Positions 1 through 7,345 of a DNA stretch of 8,896 nt are shown piece by piece. Origin of the DNA: JAJPXC01 sp964510535 (GTDB lineage: Bacteria; Bacteroidota; Bacteroidia; Bacteroidales; Muribaculaceae). Location of the stretch: assembly GCA_964510535.1 (NCBI GenBank), contig CAZECG010000034.1, forward strand, positions 1-8,896, given 5' to 3'. Below the pieces are notes generated by a model. That model had not been told where the DNA came from, made no database searches, and saw only the letters and a program-made list of their open reading frames with translations. Position numbers and translations under genes: made by a program. The number at the start of each line of letters is the position of its first letter. Position 1 is the stretch's first letter.

Positions 1-61
1 GCTTGAACCAAGGACTCCCTGATTATGAGTCAGGTGCTCTAACCAACTGAGCTATGGGACC
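1..61 (-). tRNA. tRNA with anticodon CAT (elongator Met, or Ile2), 3' end cut by window edge
   Basis: Read on the minus strand, the gene starts at 61 with acceptor strand GGTCCCA. A D-arm with GCTC and AGTTGGTTAGAGC follows, then anticodon stem CCTGA/TCAGG around loop CTCATAA, which gives anticodon CAT. The T-arm begins CTTGG-TTCAAGC, and the window ends at the last base of the T-loop. About 13 bases (the 3' half of the T stem, the acceptor 3' strand and the discriminator) lie outside. A CAT anticodon with this loop fits both elongator tRNA-Met and the lysidine-modified tRNA-Ile2. The D-arm and general look favour Met, but the missing acceptor strand prevents a firm choice. The purine-rich initiator anticodon stem is absent, so it is not tRNA-fMet. 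Confidence 0.93.
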
Positions 62-95
62 GGGCTTGATGCCTATGCGACATTCTAAGCGAGGA

Positions 96-126
96 CAAAG
101 GTAGACATTTTTTTCGTGACAACAAA
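96..126 (-). promoter_or_regulatory. Promoter of the CAT tRNA gene
   Basis: On the minus strand, TTTG (123-126) is followed after exactly 19 bases by TACCTTTG (96-103). This matches the Bacteroidetes housekeeping promoter TTTG-N19-21-TAnnTTTG. Transcription would begin around 88-91, leaving a leader of nearly 30 bases before the mature tRNA. The spacer ends in an A-run followed by ATGT just before the -7 box, much like the tRNA-Lys promoter at 8629-8659. Confidence 0.75.
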
Positions 127-190
127 ACGCAGAACGTTTTTTTTCGGATAATTCCACTAATTTTGTCGGTGGATTCAAATGCCCACACGA

Positions 191-235
191 TTTTCGCGAC
201 TAAAGTCAAAGTCGAAAAGCGTTTTTCGCGACTAA
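191..235. repeat. Short direct repeat TTTTCGCGACTAA with nested inverted repeat
   Basis: TTTTCGCGACTAA occurs twice, at 191-203 and 223-235, 32 bases apart. A degenerate copy, TTTTCGTGAC, lies at 111-120. Between the two perfect copies, AGTCGAAAA (210-218) can pair with TTTTCGCGACT (223-233), leaving a two-base CG bulge and a 4-base loop. The block ends 12 bases before the -33 element of the TPR gene promoter, so it could be an operator or simply an intergenic relic. Nothing else in 62-331 looks like a gene. Confidence 0.5.
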
Positions 236-247
236 GCACCCCCAAAA

Positions 248-279
248 TTTGGGAGTATTGGGAATATCCATTATCTTTG
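248..279 (+). promoter_or_regulatory. Promoter of the TPR protein gene
   Basis: TTTG (248-251), a 20-base spacer and TATCTTTG (272-279) match the Bacteroidetes promoter consensus exactly. The predicted start of transcription is near 285, giving an untranslated leader of about 45 bases that is A-rich just before the ATG at 332. The -33 element lies inside a perfect small palindrome, CCCAAA-A-TTTGGG (241-253), which could be a repressor site or coincidence. Confidence 0.75.
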
Positions 280-331
280 CAGCTTGGATAATACCAATTA
301 ACACAACCGAAAAAAGAAAATATCACATAAC

Positions 332-1015
332 ATGGCAAACAAAAATCAACAAGAAACCCGCACCACTATCGACGAGCTTAACGACTCGCTGACATCGGTA
401 ACCGAAAAGGTGCAAGCCAACAAAAAGTACATCGTATGGGCCGCAGTGGCCGTAATCGCGCTCGTATGCGCCGCTCTGCTTTATGTTTGGGCGTTCCGCC
501 AGCCCGCCATCCAAAAGGGCAATGACGCCATCGGCCAGGCCGACCTGCAGCTCGCAGCCGGAAACGACTCTATCGCATTAGTGCAATATCAGGCCGTAGC
601 TAACGACGACAGCTATGACGCAGGCAACCGCGCAGCCCTCCAGGCCGCGATTCTCCTGTACAAAGACGGTAAATTTCAGGAAGCCCTCAACTACCTTGAC
701 AAATTTGACGCAAAAGAGTCAATCATCGGCGCCGGGGCATACTCTCTTGAAGGCGACTGCTACGTCAACCTCAACAAGCTCGACGACGCTCTGAAATGCT
801 TTGGAAAAGCTGTTAACGCTTCCGACGAGAACCCCGTCTACACCCCCTTCTTCATGCTGAAAGAAGCTCGCGTGTATCGCGCGAAAGGCGACTTCGCCAA
901 AGAAGCCGGCGTGTATGAGCAGATTAAGAACGAATATCCCCAATACGCCGGGAACTACGGCTTGGACATAGACCGCTACATCGAGCGTGCTAAAGCGCAG
1001 GCCGAGGCAAAATAA
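332..1015 (+). CDS. Membrane-anchored tetratricopeptide repeat (TPR) protein, YfgM-like
   Basis: This 227-residue protein has a charged, cytoplasmic-looking N-terminus (1-32), one hydrophobic anchor at about 33-55 and a long soluble region with helical TPR-like repeats. The repeats lie at about 101-126 (ALQAAILLYKDGKFQEALNY), 135-165 (AYSLEGDCYVNLNKLDDALK) and 174-205 (MLKEARVYRAKGDFAKEAGV). The architecture resembles YfgM-type proteins, which scaffold interactions at the inner membrane, and such TPR proteins are common in Bacteroidetes. The soluble part is probably periplasmic, because the anchor is preceded by lysines (KK at 31-32). The exact partner is unknown. The start is the ATG at 332, preceded by an A-rich stretch and a good promoter. 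The last 29 bases overlap the GTG start proposed for the MATE gene, suggesting cotranscription. Confidence 0.85.
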   Translation: MANKNQQETRTTIDELNDSLTSVTEKVQANKKYIVWAAVAVIALVCAALLYVWAFRQPAIQKGNDAIGQADLQLAAGNDSIALVQYQAVANDDSYDAGNRAALQAAILLYKDGKFQEALNYLDKFDAKESIIGAGAYSLEGDCYVNLNKLDDALKCFGKAVNASDENPVYTPFFMLKEARVYRAKGDFAKEAGVYEQIKNEYPQYAGNYGLDIDRYIERAKAQAEAK

Positions 1016-2387
1016 CGATAACGCAACCAACGGAGCCGACAAGCTCCGCGACTTGCTGACGAGACCGGTAGGGAGGCTGTTATGGGAATACAGCCTCCCT
1101 ACCGTAATTGGTACGGTCGTGATGTCGCTATACAACGTCATTGACCGCATATTCATAGGCCGCGGCGTCGGAAGCGATGCCATAGCGGGGTTGACCATAA
1201 CATTCCCGGTCATGAACCTTGCCGCCGCGCTCGGAGTGCTCATTGGGGCGGGAGCGAGCGCAAGAGTTTCGATTATGCTCGGAGCAAAGGATGAGAAAGG
1301 CGCGCACCTTGTGCTTGGCAACTCATTGGTGCTGATTATTATCAACGCCATAATCTACCTGACATTTTTCGCGATATTTCTCGATGAAATCCTCATTGCG
1401 TTCGGCGCGAGCCCGGCCACACTCCCCTATGCGCGCGACTTCGTGTTATACATACTGCCCGGTATGCTGGTAATGAATGTCACGTTCAGTTTCAACAACA
1501 TCATGCGCGCATCAGGATACCCCAACCGTGCGATGGTGACAATGCTAATCGGAGCCGGAGCCAACCTGATTCTCGCCCCTATCTTCATTTTCACCCTCGA
1601 CATGGGAATAAAAGGAGCTGCCATAGCCACCGATATTGCGATGACCATCTCAGCGGCGTTCGTAATGGCTCACTTCTTTGACCCCCGAAGCACCCTGCGT
1701 TTTCGCCGCGGCATCTACCGGTTGAAATGGCGCATCGTGTTGAGCATCACAGCCATAGGGGCAGCGCCATCACTTATCAACGCCGCAAGCAGCGCAATCA
1801 ATGCCATTATCAACACAACCCTCCGCGACTACGGCGACAATGCCATCGCCGCAGCCGGCATTTTCGCCACCTACACATCATTGCTCTGCATGGTCATCGT
1901 GGGTCTCTGCCAGGGAATGCAACCAATCATCGGTTACAACTACGGAGCCGGGCGCGCCCGGCGCGCCATCTCGACACTTTGGCTCACCGTTGGCGTAAGC
2001 AGCGCGGTCAGCATCGGCGGATGCGTTTTCGGGCTACTATGCCCCGACCTCATAGTCAAAGCGTTCACCATCGACACCGTCCTTATCGACGTGACAGTTA
2101 AGGCTCTGTCTATCACACTCGTGATGTTCTGGATTGTAGGATTTCAGATTGTGGCGACCAACTTCTTCACGTCAATCGGCAAAGCGGGATGCTCAATTTT
2201 CCTTAGCCTCACGCGCCAGGTGTTGTTCCTAATTCCCATGCTGCTGATATTGCCCCGACACTTCGGGTTGCAAGGAGTCTGGGCTTCATTCCCCGCAAGC
2301 GACACCCTTGCCACCGTCGTGACTGCCGCCATGATTGGATGGGAATTGCGCCATTTCCGAAAACTCACATCCCCGGCACGAATCTAA
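987..2387 (+). CDS. MATE-family multidrug/cation antiporter
   Basis: This 466-residue polytopic membrane protein has about twelve hydrophobic segments, the usual size and layout of MATE exporters, which expel drugs or metabolites in exchange for Na+ or H+. It shows the two-fold MatE arrangement. The first half has PVGRLLWEYSLP (27-38) and DRIFIGRGVGSDAIAGLTITFP-type helix 1-2 residues (53-74). The second half starts near 250 and carries the characteristic QPIIGYNYGAGRA (312-324). It most resembles MepA/DinF-like members; the substrate cannot be read from sequence. No ATG precedes the first helix, so the best start is GTG at 987, inside the end of the TPR gene. A TTG at 1053 would leave only four residues before PVGRLL, shorter than usual. 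Coupled translation with the TPR gene is likely. The stop faces the pgpH stop across 66 bases. Confidence 0.9.
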   Translation: MLKRRPRQNNDNATNGADKLRDLLTRPVGRLLWEYSLPTVIGTVVMSLYNVIDRIFIGRGVGSDAIAGLTITFPVMNLAAALGVLIGAGASARVSIMLGAKDEKGAHLVLGNSLVLIIINAIIYLTFFAIFLDEILIAFGASPATLPYARDFVLYILPGMLVMNVTFSFNNIMRASGYPNRAMVTMLIGAGANLILAPIFIFTLDMGIKGAAIATDIAMTISAAFVMAHFFDPRSTLRFRRGIYRLKWRIVLSITAIGAAPSLINAASSAINAIINTTLRDYGDNAIAAAGIFATYTSLLCMVIVGLCQGMQPIIGYNYGAGRARRAISTLWLTVGVSSAVSIGGCVFGLLCPDLIVKAFTIDTVLIDVTVKALSITLVMFWIVGFQIVATNFFTSIGKAGCSIFLSLTRQVLFLIPMLLILPRHFGLQGVWASFPASDTLATVVTAAMIGWELRHFRKLTSPARI

Positions 2388-2453
2388 TCCGCGACCATTC
2401 CGGTATGCCATGCTTCGCAACGCCGGGGCCATCAAATCCGCCGAATCTGAATT

Positions 2454-4511
2454 TCACTTTTTGGGGTCGGCGGGATATGACACACGAGCGTGATACATCG
2501 TGCGCAAGCGGCGGATGAAAGCATCCTTTATAGTCGTTATGTCGCGGAACGAGATAGGCGAATCATTGTGAAGCCCGTCGGCAATCTGCGCGTCGATTAT
2601 GCGGTTAACCAAATCCGTTATCGACTTCTCGCTGTAATCCGTCAACGAGCGCGACGCCGCTTCCACAGCGTCGGCCATCATCATGATGGAAGCCTCGCGG
2701 GTCTGCGGATTAGGGCCCGGATAGGTAAACGGAGCGGAATCCACATCTTCACCGGGGTGCTGGCCGCAATATGTGTTGTAGAAATACTTCGCCTTACCCT
2801 TGCCGTGATGTTGGGCGATAAAATCCTTCACCACCTGGGGCAACTTCGCCTTATCAGCGCGACGCAAACCGTCAGGCACATGACGTATCACTATTTTCGC
2901 GCTCTGCACCGGGTCGAGGGCATCGTGGGGGTTCACCCCGTGCTGGTTCTCGGTAAAAAACGCCGGATTATCAATTTTACCTATATCGTGATACAGCGCG
3001 GCAGTCCTGACAAGCGGCACGTTCGCCCCCACCCTGAGAGCCGCGTCGCTCGCCAGATTGCTGACAGCCATTGAATGTTGGAACGTTCCGGGACACTCCT
3101 CTGAAAGCTCGCGCAGAGTGGGATTGTTGATATCCGACAGCTCCACGAGCGACACTACCGACGTGTAACCGAACATCTTTTCAAGAATGAAGATAAACAG
3201 ATAGGCAAACGACGTCAGCACAGCATTAACGCCGAAATATCCTATCATCCTCACCGACACAGTCGAGATGTCGCCGTTAAGCATCAGTTCGAGAGCGGTG
3301 TAGCTGACGGTGTACGCCACGAAAACGAGCACAGCCGACCTGACGAGCTGCGAACGCCGGGAAAACTCTTTGAGGGAATAGATTGCCGTTATACCCGCGA
3401 TAAACTCAATAAACGAAAATTCAAGCGGGAACGGCGACAACGGAGTGCAAAGAAGTATTTCAAGCAGCAGACAGAAAGTCGCCGTCCGCAAATCAAAGAA
3501 CACCCCCGGCACTATCGACAAGATGGCGAACGGGACGATGTATAACGCCCCGGGGACCACGTTGTGACACAGCACCGCGAAAATGTAAAAACCGACCATT
3601 AGCGTCACGATACAAACCAACGCCTTGACGCTGTCGAAAATGCGCTGACGGAACAACGCGAGATAGCAATACAACGCCCCTAAAATCACCATGATAAACG
3701 CCAGTTGACCGGCACAGGTGAGATAGAGCGCGCTCCGCGACACGGTAGCGCCGGCGGCTGCCATCGACTCATAGGTCTTAAGCACCGTGTAAAGCTGCGG
3801 AGTCACTATATCGCCCTTGTCGATAATGCGTTCCCCATTCTGTATCACGCCGATAGGAGCCATGGCGCGGCGCAACTTCTCATTGAGCAGACGCTGCGAC
3901 TCCACCGAGTCGGGTACGACGTTTGGAGTTAGCAACAACGAGAGTTTCATAGCCTGTATCCCCTTTTTGGCATGAACATCGGGAAAAGTCTTGTCTATTT
4001 TCTCATAAGCCTTGCGCTGCGACAGCAACCCGTCGGTCTGCTCGGTAGTGGCTATAGAGTTATCGATAAACCTGACACGCGGCAATTCGCCCCTTTCGAT
4101 TACCCCCCATGTCGACTGGCTGACCACACCCGTCTTATAGACCTCATCCACGACAGCGGCAAGCCTTAGACGCTCAGCGGGCGAAAGCATATCGGCCGAC
4201 CTGACCGCCTCAAGCAGACGCGCTTTCGGCTCATCGACACGCTGATAGACCGGGATAAACGCCGCATTGATGGAATCGCGGAGTTGCTGCAGACTTAACG
4301 AGTCGCGTTGCACAGGAATATCAAACGGCGCAGTCAACAACGAATAGGCCCACGGACGGTTTATCTCATAATTGAAATGGCGCTCGTTACCGCGCGGCAG
4401 AAAATAAAACAGCACCAAAGTGGCTGCTATGAACACGGCGGTCTTAATCCACACTTTGCTTGTCATCGGTTTCATCGGTTCAATAGATGCGGCGCGCGCG
4501 CTTGACGCCAT
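2454..4511 (-). CDS. pgpH: 7TM-HD cyclic-di-AMP phosphodiesterase, PgpH family (HDIG domain)
   Basis: PgpH-type enzymes hydrolyse c-di-AMP to pApA at the inner membrane. The 685 residues show the family order: an N-terminal membrane helix (about 22-38), a large extracytoplasmic 7TMR-HDED-like domain (about 40-255), a helix bundle (about 261-446) and a cytoplasmic HD domain (about 470-680). Expected metal ligands are visible: H479 in FQHSMAVSN, H508-D509 in YHDIGK, H544 in IRHV, H568/H569 in QHHG and D614 in MMADAVEA. All look intact, so the enzyme should be active. The start is uncertain. ATG at 4511 overlaps rel by 32 bases and has an A-rich upstream context, but that context is itself rel coding sequence. 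ATGs at 4475 (7 bases after the last base-pair of the rel sense codons, just past its stop) and 4466 give more typical short tails before the first helix. It is probably cotranscribed with rel. Confidence 0.92.
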   Translation of the reverse strand: MASSARAASIEPMKPMTSKVWIKTAVFIAATLVLFYFLPRGNERHFNYEINRPWAYSLLTAPFDIPVQRDSLSLQQLRDSINAAFIPVYQRVDEPKARLLEAVRSADMLSPAERLRLAAVVDEVYKTGVVSQSTWGVIERGELPRVRFIDNSIATTEQTDGLLSQRKAYEKIDKTFPDVHAKKGIQAMKLSLLLTPNVVPDSVESQRLLNEKLRRAMAPIGVIQNGERIIDKGDIVTPQLYTVLKTYESMAAAGATVSRSALYLTCAGQLAFIMVILGALYCYLALFRQRIFDSVKALVCIVTLMVGFYIFAVLCHNVVPGALYIVPFAILSIVPGVFFDLRTATFCLLLEILLCTPLSPFPLEFSFIEFIAGITAIYSLKEFSRRSQLVRSAVLVFVAYTVSYTALELMLNGDISTVSVRMIGYFGVNAVLTSFAYLFIFILEKMFGYTSVVSLVELSDINNPTLRELSEECPGTFQHSMAVSNLASDAALRVGANVPLVRTAALYHDIGKIDNPAFFTENQHGVNPHDALDPVQSAKIVIRHVPDGLRRADKAKLPQVVKDFIAQHHGKGKAKYFYNTYCGQHPGEDVDSAPFTYPGPNPQTREASIMMMADAVEAASRSLTDYSEKSITDLVNRIIDAQIADGLHNDSPISFRDITTIKDAFIRRLRTMYHARVSYPADPKK

Positions 4512-6711
4512 TTATTCTTTTAACTTTGGAACATAAATCATTAACCACCTCTGTGTCATCGACTCTGACATTCAAGTCACAGTGGAACACCTCCTTCTCA
4601 GCCTCGATGTCGAGACGGCGTATATCGAGCGACATATTGGTGGAAATCATCTGTATCAACTCCTGCAGGATGCCCTGACGGTCGACCCCCTCGATGCGCA
4701 CATGAGCGAGAAACTTTCCAGCAGTGACATCCCAGCGGGTGGAGACGATGCGCGGGCCCATGCTCGCCTTCATAGCGAGAGCACGGGGACATATCAGCGA
4801 ATGTACCACCACCTCGTTGTTGTCGTTGACAAATCCCAGCACCTCATCGCCGGGGATGGGATTGCAGCAATCGGCCAGTTTGAAATTGGCACCGGTCTCA
4901 TCATAGTGCAACACATAAGTCTCCTTTGTGTTCACCGACGGCTGCTTATTTGTCGATTCGGGGAGGACAGTCTCAGCCCCGCGGTTGCGGCGCAACAGCT
5001 TTTTCCAAATCGACTGCGACTGCGCCGGCCCGGTTCCCGGAATCACCAAATCCTGAGGCAGCACCTCCTCCCGTCCGAGCATCAGATAAAGCTCCTCACG
5101 ATTGGTCAGATGATAGTTGCCGAGCACTTTCGTCACCACCTCATTGGTCGGCTCTATCGAACGCTCCTCAAGCAGTTTCTCCCAAATTTCAGCCCCCCGG
5201 TCTATGACCGGCTGAAGCTCCTTGCGCAAAGCGGCGCGAAGACGCGTCTTGCCCTTGGCAGTCGCGAGGTAGTTGAGCCATTCGGGCTGAGGAAGCTGCG
5301 ATTGCGAGGTCAGCACCTCCACCTGGTCACCGCTCTGCAAGCGGTGCGACAGCGGCACGAGCTTATGGTTGACTTTGCCGGCTATGCAGTGAAGCCCTAT
5401 CTGGCTGTGGAGCGAGAACGCCACGTCGAGCACCGTAGAGTTGTTGGGGAGCGTAATCAACTCACCCTTGGGGGTGAACACCACGATTTCCGACGAGAAC
5501 AGATTAAGTTTCAGAGTGTCAAGAAAATCCATCGCCGTCGGCTCCGGGTTATCGAGAATATCCTTGATGGTGCGCAGCCACACGTTAAGCTCCGACTCCT
5601 CATCGCCCTCTCCGATTTTATATTTCCAGTGAGCGGCAAAACCTTTCTCGGCGATTTCGTCCATGCGGCGGCTGCGTATCTGCACCTCCACCCAGTTGCC
5701 GTCTGGGCCCATCACCGTTAAGTGCAACGCCTGATAGCCGTTGGCCTTGGGGCTGCTCAGCCAGTCGCGGGTGCGGTCGGGATGAGGTTTGTAGAGGTCG
5801 GTTATAGCAGAGTAGATGTTCCAACAGATATTCTTCTCCTTCGACTGGTCGTCACACTCAAAGATTATCCTGACGGCATACAAGTCATAAACCTCCTCAA
5901 ACGGGATATGCTTGGTTTCCATCTTCTTCCAAATGGAATAGTTTGACTTCAGACGCGCCTTGGCCTCGAACGTCAACCCCAGTCCACGCAACTTCTCCTC
6001 AATCGGTAGAAGAAAATCGTTGTACTCAGCCGACCGCGGACCCTCGGACTCCTTGATTTGTTGCGAAATGCGAGCATACGCCGCCGGGTGCTCATATTTG
6101 AAGCTGAGGTCTTCAAGCTCGGTCTTTATGGCGAATAACCCCAGCCGATGAGCGAGCGGCGCATAGATATACAGCGTCTCGCCGGCAATTTTATACTGCT
6201 TATTCGGAGCCATCGACCCGAGTGTGCGCATATTGTGCAGACGGTCAGCCATCTTTATCAGCACAACGCGTATATCTTCCGACATCGTCAGCAACAGTTT
6301 TCTGAAATTCTCAGCCTGAGCCGAAGCCTTGTCGCCGAAGATTCCGCCTGAAATCTTTGTCAATCCGGCGACAATCTGCGCGATTTTAGGCCCGAAATGC
6401 TGCTCTATATCCTCAACGGTGTAGTCAGTGTCCTCAACCACGTCATGAAGCAGGGCGGCGCATATCGACGTCGACCCAAGCCCTATCTCCTGACTCGCGA
6501 TTTTCGCAACGGCAATCGGATGCAGGATATACGGCTCACCCGACCGACGGCGTATCCCCTTGTGAGCCTCTTTGGCAAAGCGGAAAGCACGGTCGATAAT
6601 CTCCACCTTCTTCCGATGGTTGCTTTTGAGGTAGCCTGTGACGACTTCCTGGTAGGCAGCTTCAATCATACGGTCCTCATCGGCCGGCGTTAGCGTTGAG
6701 TTTTGGGTCAT
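4480..6711 (-). CDS. rel: Bifunctional (p)ppGpp synthetase/hydrolase, Rel/SpoT family
   Basis: This enzyme makes (p)ppGpp from ATP plus GDP/GTP and also hydrolyses it, controlling the stringent response. All domains of a long RSH protein are present in 743 residues. The HD hydrolase (about 40-200) has H64, HDVVED (89-94) and KMADRLHNMRTL (153-164), so hydrolysis should be intact. The synthetase (about 245-370) has SNYSIWKKM (256-264), RTRD (313-316, at the position of RFKD in bifunctional enzymes), PKANGYQALHLTV (321-333) and VEVQIRS (341-347). A TGS domain (about 405-468, including VFTPKGELITLP), a helical region, a CC-type domain with ADCCNPIPGDEVLGF (613-627) and a C-terminal ACT domain (about 665-743) follow. 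The start at 6711 puts MTQNST before the HD domain, as is usual. It leads the rel-pgpH transcript and is divergent from the sigma-factor operon. Confidence 0.97.
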   Translation of the reverse strand: MTQNSTLTPADEDRMIEAAYQEVVTGYLKSNHRKKVEIIDRAFRFAKEAHKGIRRRSGEPYILHPIAVAKIASQEIGLGSTSICAALLHDVVEDTDYTVEDIEQHFGPKIAQIVAGLTKISGGIFGDKASAQAENFRKLLLTMSEDIRVVLIKMADRLHNMRTLGSMAPNKQYKIAGETLYIYAPLAHRLGLFAIKTELEDLSFKYEHPAAYARISQQIKESEGPRSAEYNDFLLPIEEKLRGLGLTFEAKARLKSNYSIWKKMETKHIPFEEVYDLYAVRIIFECDDQSKEKNICWNIYSAITDLYKPHPDRTRDWLSSPKANGYQALHLTVMGPDGNWVEVQIRSRRMDEIAEKGFAAHWKYKIGEGDEESELNVWLRTIKDILDNPEPTAMDFLDTLKLNLFSSEIVVFTPKGELITLPNNSTVLDVAFSLHSQIGLHCIAGKVNHKLVPLSHRLQSGDQVEVLTSQSQLPQPEWLNYLATAKGKTRLRAALRKELQPVIDRGAEIWEKLLEERSIEPTNEVVTKVLGNYHLTNREELYLMLGREEVLPQDLVIPGTGPAQSQSIWKKLLRRNRGAETVLPESTNKQPSVNTKETYVLHYDETGANFKLADCCNPIPGDEVLGFVNDNNEVVVHSLICPRALAMKASMGPRIVSTRWDVTAGKFLAHVRIEGVDRQGILQELIQMISTNMSLDIRRLDIEAEKEVFHCDLNVRVDDTEVVNDLCSKVKRINGVKRARRIY

Positions 6712-6740
6712 AACGTTCCTTGCATTATATTTAAACTTTA

Positions 6741-6748
6741 CAAACTTA
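6741..6748 (-). promoter_or_regulatory. Candidate -7 box for rel
   Basis: The minus strand reads TAAGTTTG here, matching the Bacteroidetes -7 consensus TAnnTTTG, about 30 bases upstream of the rel ATG. No good TTTG lies 19-21 bases further upstream (only TATG or ATGC), so only half of the promoter is convincing. The 139-base divergent region must also hold the sigma operon promoter. Confidence 0.45.
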
Positions 6749-6802
6749 ACTAATTTCCGCGAACCTCTGCATAAATTTTTCCAATCTCATGCGTAATTTT
6801 TC

Positions 6803-6810
6803 TATTTTTG
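6803..6810 (+). promoter_or_regulatory. Candidate -7 box for the ECF sigma operon
   Basis: TATTTTTG matches TAnnTTTG, with an AT-rich stretch but no clear TTTG 19-21 bases upstream. Transcription would begin around 6816-6818, leaving a leader of about 35 bases before the sigma-factor ATG at 6851. It would be the housekeeping-type promoter of this operon. Confidence 0.5.
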
Positions 6811-6813
6811 CAA

Positions 6814-6841
6814 TGTAACGTTTGCATGGGTTGTTGCGTCA
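6814..6841 (+). promoter_or_regulatory. Possible ECF-type autoregulatory promoter
   Basis: TGTAAC (6814-6819), 17 bases, then CGTCA (6837-6841) has the general form of promoters used by ECF sigma factors (an AAC-containing -35 and a CGTC-like -10). Many ECF factors transcribe their own operon. Transcription would start only a few bases before the ATG at 6851, making the message nearly leaderless. This is a pattern match on short motifs and may be chance. Confidence 0.2.
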
Positions 6842-6850
6842 TACAAGTGA

Positions 6851-7345
6851 ATGGACCGAAAAAACTTTGAAATCCTCGCCCGGCGGATGCGTCCCGACAT
6901 CTATCGAACAGCACTCAGCGTCGTCAAAGATACCGAGACAGCCGACGATGTCGCACAAGACACGCTCCTAAAGCTCTGGACTATGGGTGAAAAGCTCGAT
7001 GCCTACGACCATCCCGAGGCTCTCGCCTGCGTCATCTCGCGCAACTTGGCCATCTCACGCTTGCGGCATCGCGGCGGAGGCGACGCCTCATTCGACGAAG
7101 CCGTATGCATCGCAATTGAGCCGTCGCCCGAAGAGACTGTGATACGATGCGAGGAAGCCGAACACATCGACCGACTGATGTCGAGGCTCCCCGACTCTCA
7201 ACAGGCCATCCTCAGGATGCGGCACATCGAGGGGATGGAGACCGAGGAGATAGCGGCTTTAATCGGCTCCACTCCGGGTGCGGTGCGCGTGGCTTTGTCA
7301 CGAGCCCGACATAAAGTCAAACTAATGTTTATTCAAAAGCAATGA
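6851..7345 (+). CDS. ECF-family RNA polymerase sigma factor
   Basis: This 164-residue protein contains only the two regions that define ECF sigma factors. Region 2 (about 8-75) includes DDVAQDTLLKLW (32-43), the core-binding and -10 recognition segment. Region 4 (about 107-158) includes LPDSQQAILRMRHIEGM and the helix-turn-helix TEEIAALIGSTPGAVRVALS (131-150), which reads the -35 element. The factor would redirect RNA polymerase to a specific regulon when released from inhibition. The ATG at 6851 gives a normal-length N-terminus. The stop overlaps the next ATG (ATGA at 7342-7345), so translation is probably coupled to the membrane protein downstream, the usual arrangement for a sigma/anti-sigma pair. 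The signal and regulon cannot be inferred. Confidence 0.95.
   Translation: MDRKNFEILARRMRPDIYRTALSVVKDTETADDVAQDTLLKLWTMGEKLDAYDHPEALACVISRNLAISRLRHRGGGDASFDEAVCIAIEPSPEETVIRCEEAEHIDRLMSRLPDSQQAILRMRHIEGMETEEIAALIGSTPGAVRVALSRARHKVKLMFIQKQ

Noticed and set aside
719..1351. Minus-strand open frame (210 codons) across the TPR/MATE junction
   Set aside because: It is antisense to two supported genes, shows no domain, and has no promoter or start context.
2388..2453. Possible terminator between the convergent MATE and pgpH genes
   Set aside because: Only a 4-base CCGG pairing around a long loop can be drawn and no T-run follows. Transcripts may end here, but the sequence does not show how.
2490..3074. 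Plus-strand open frame (194 codons) opposite the HD domain of pgpH
   Set aside because: It mirrors the conserved catalytic region of pgpH; the product is basic and lacks any family features.
4582..5721. Long plus-strand open frame (379 codons) opposite rel
   Set aside because: It lies fully inside the rel gene, whose domains are unmistakable. The product is rich in H, R and L with no recognisable domain, as expected for an antisense shadow of GC-rich third positions.
6724..6729. TATAAT on the minus strand upstream of rel
   Set aside because: The E. coli-type -10 box is not the Bacteroidetes consensus. It lies very close to the start codon and has no matching -35. The TAAGTTTG box at 6741-6748 fits better.
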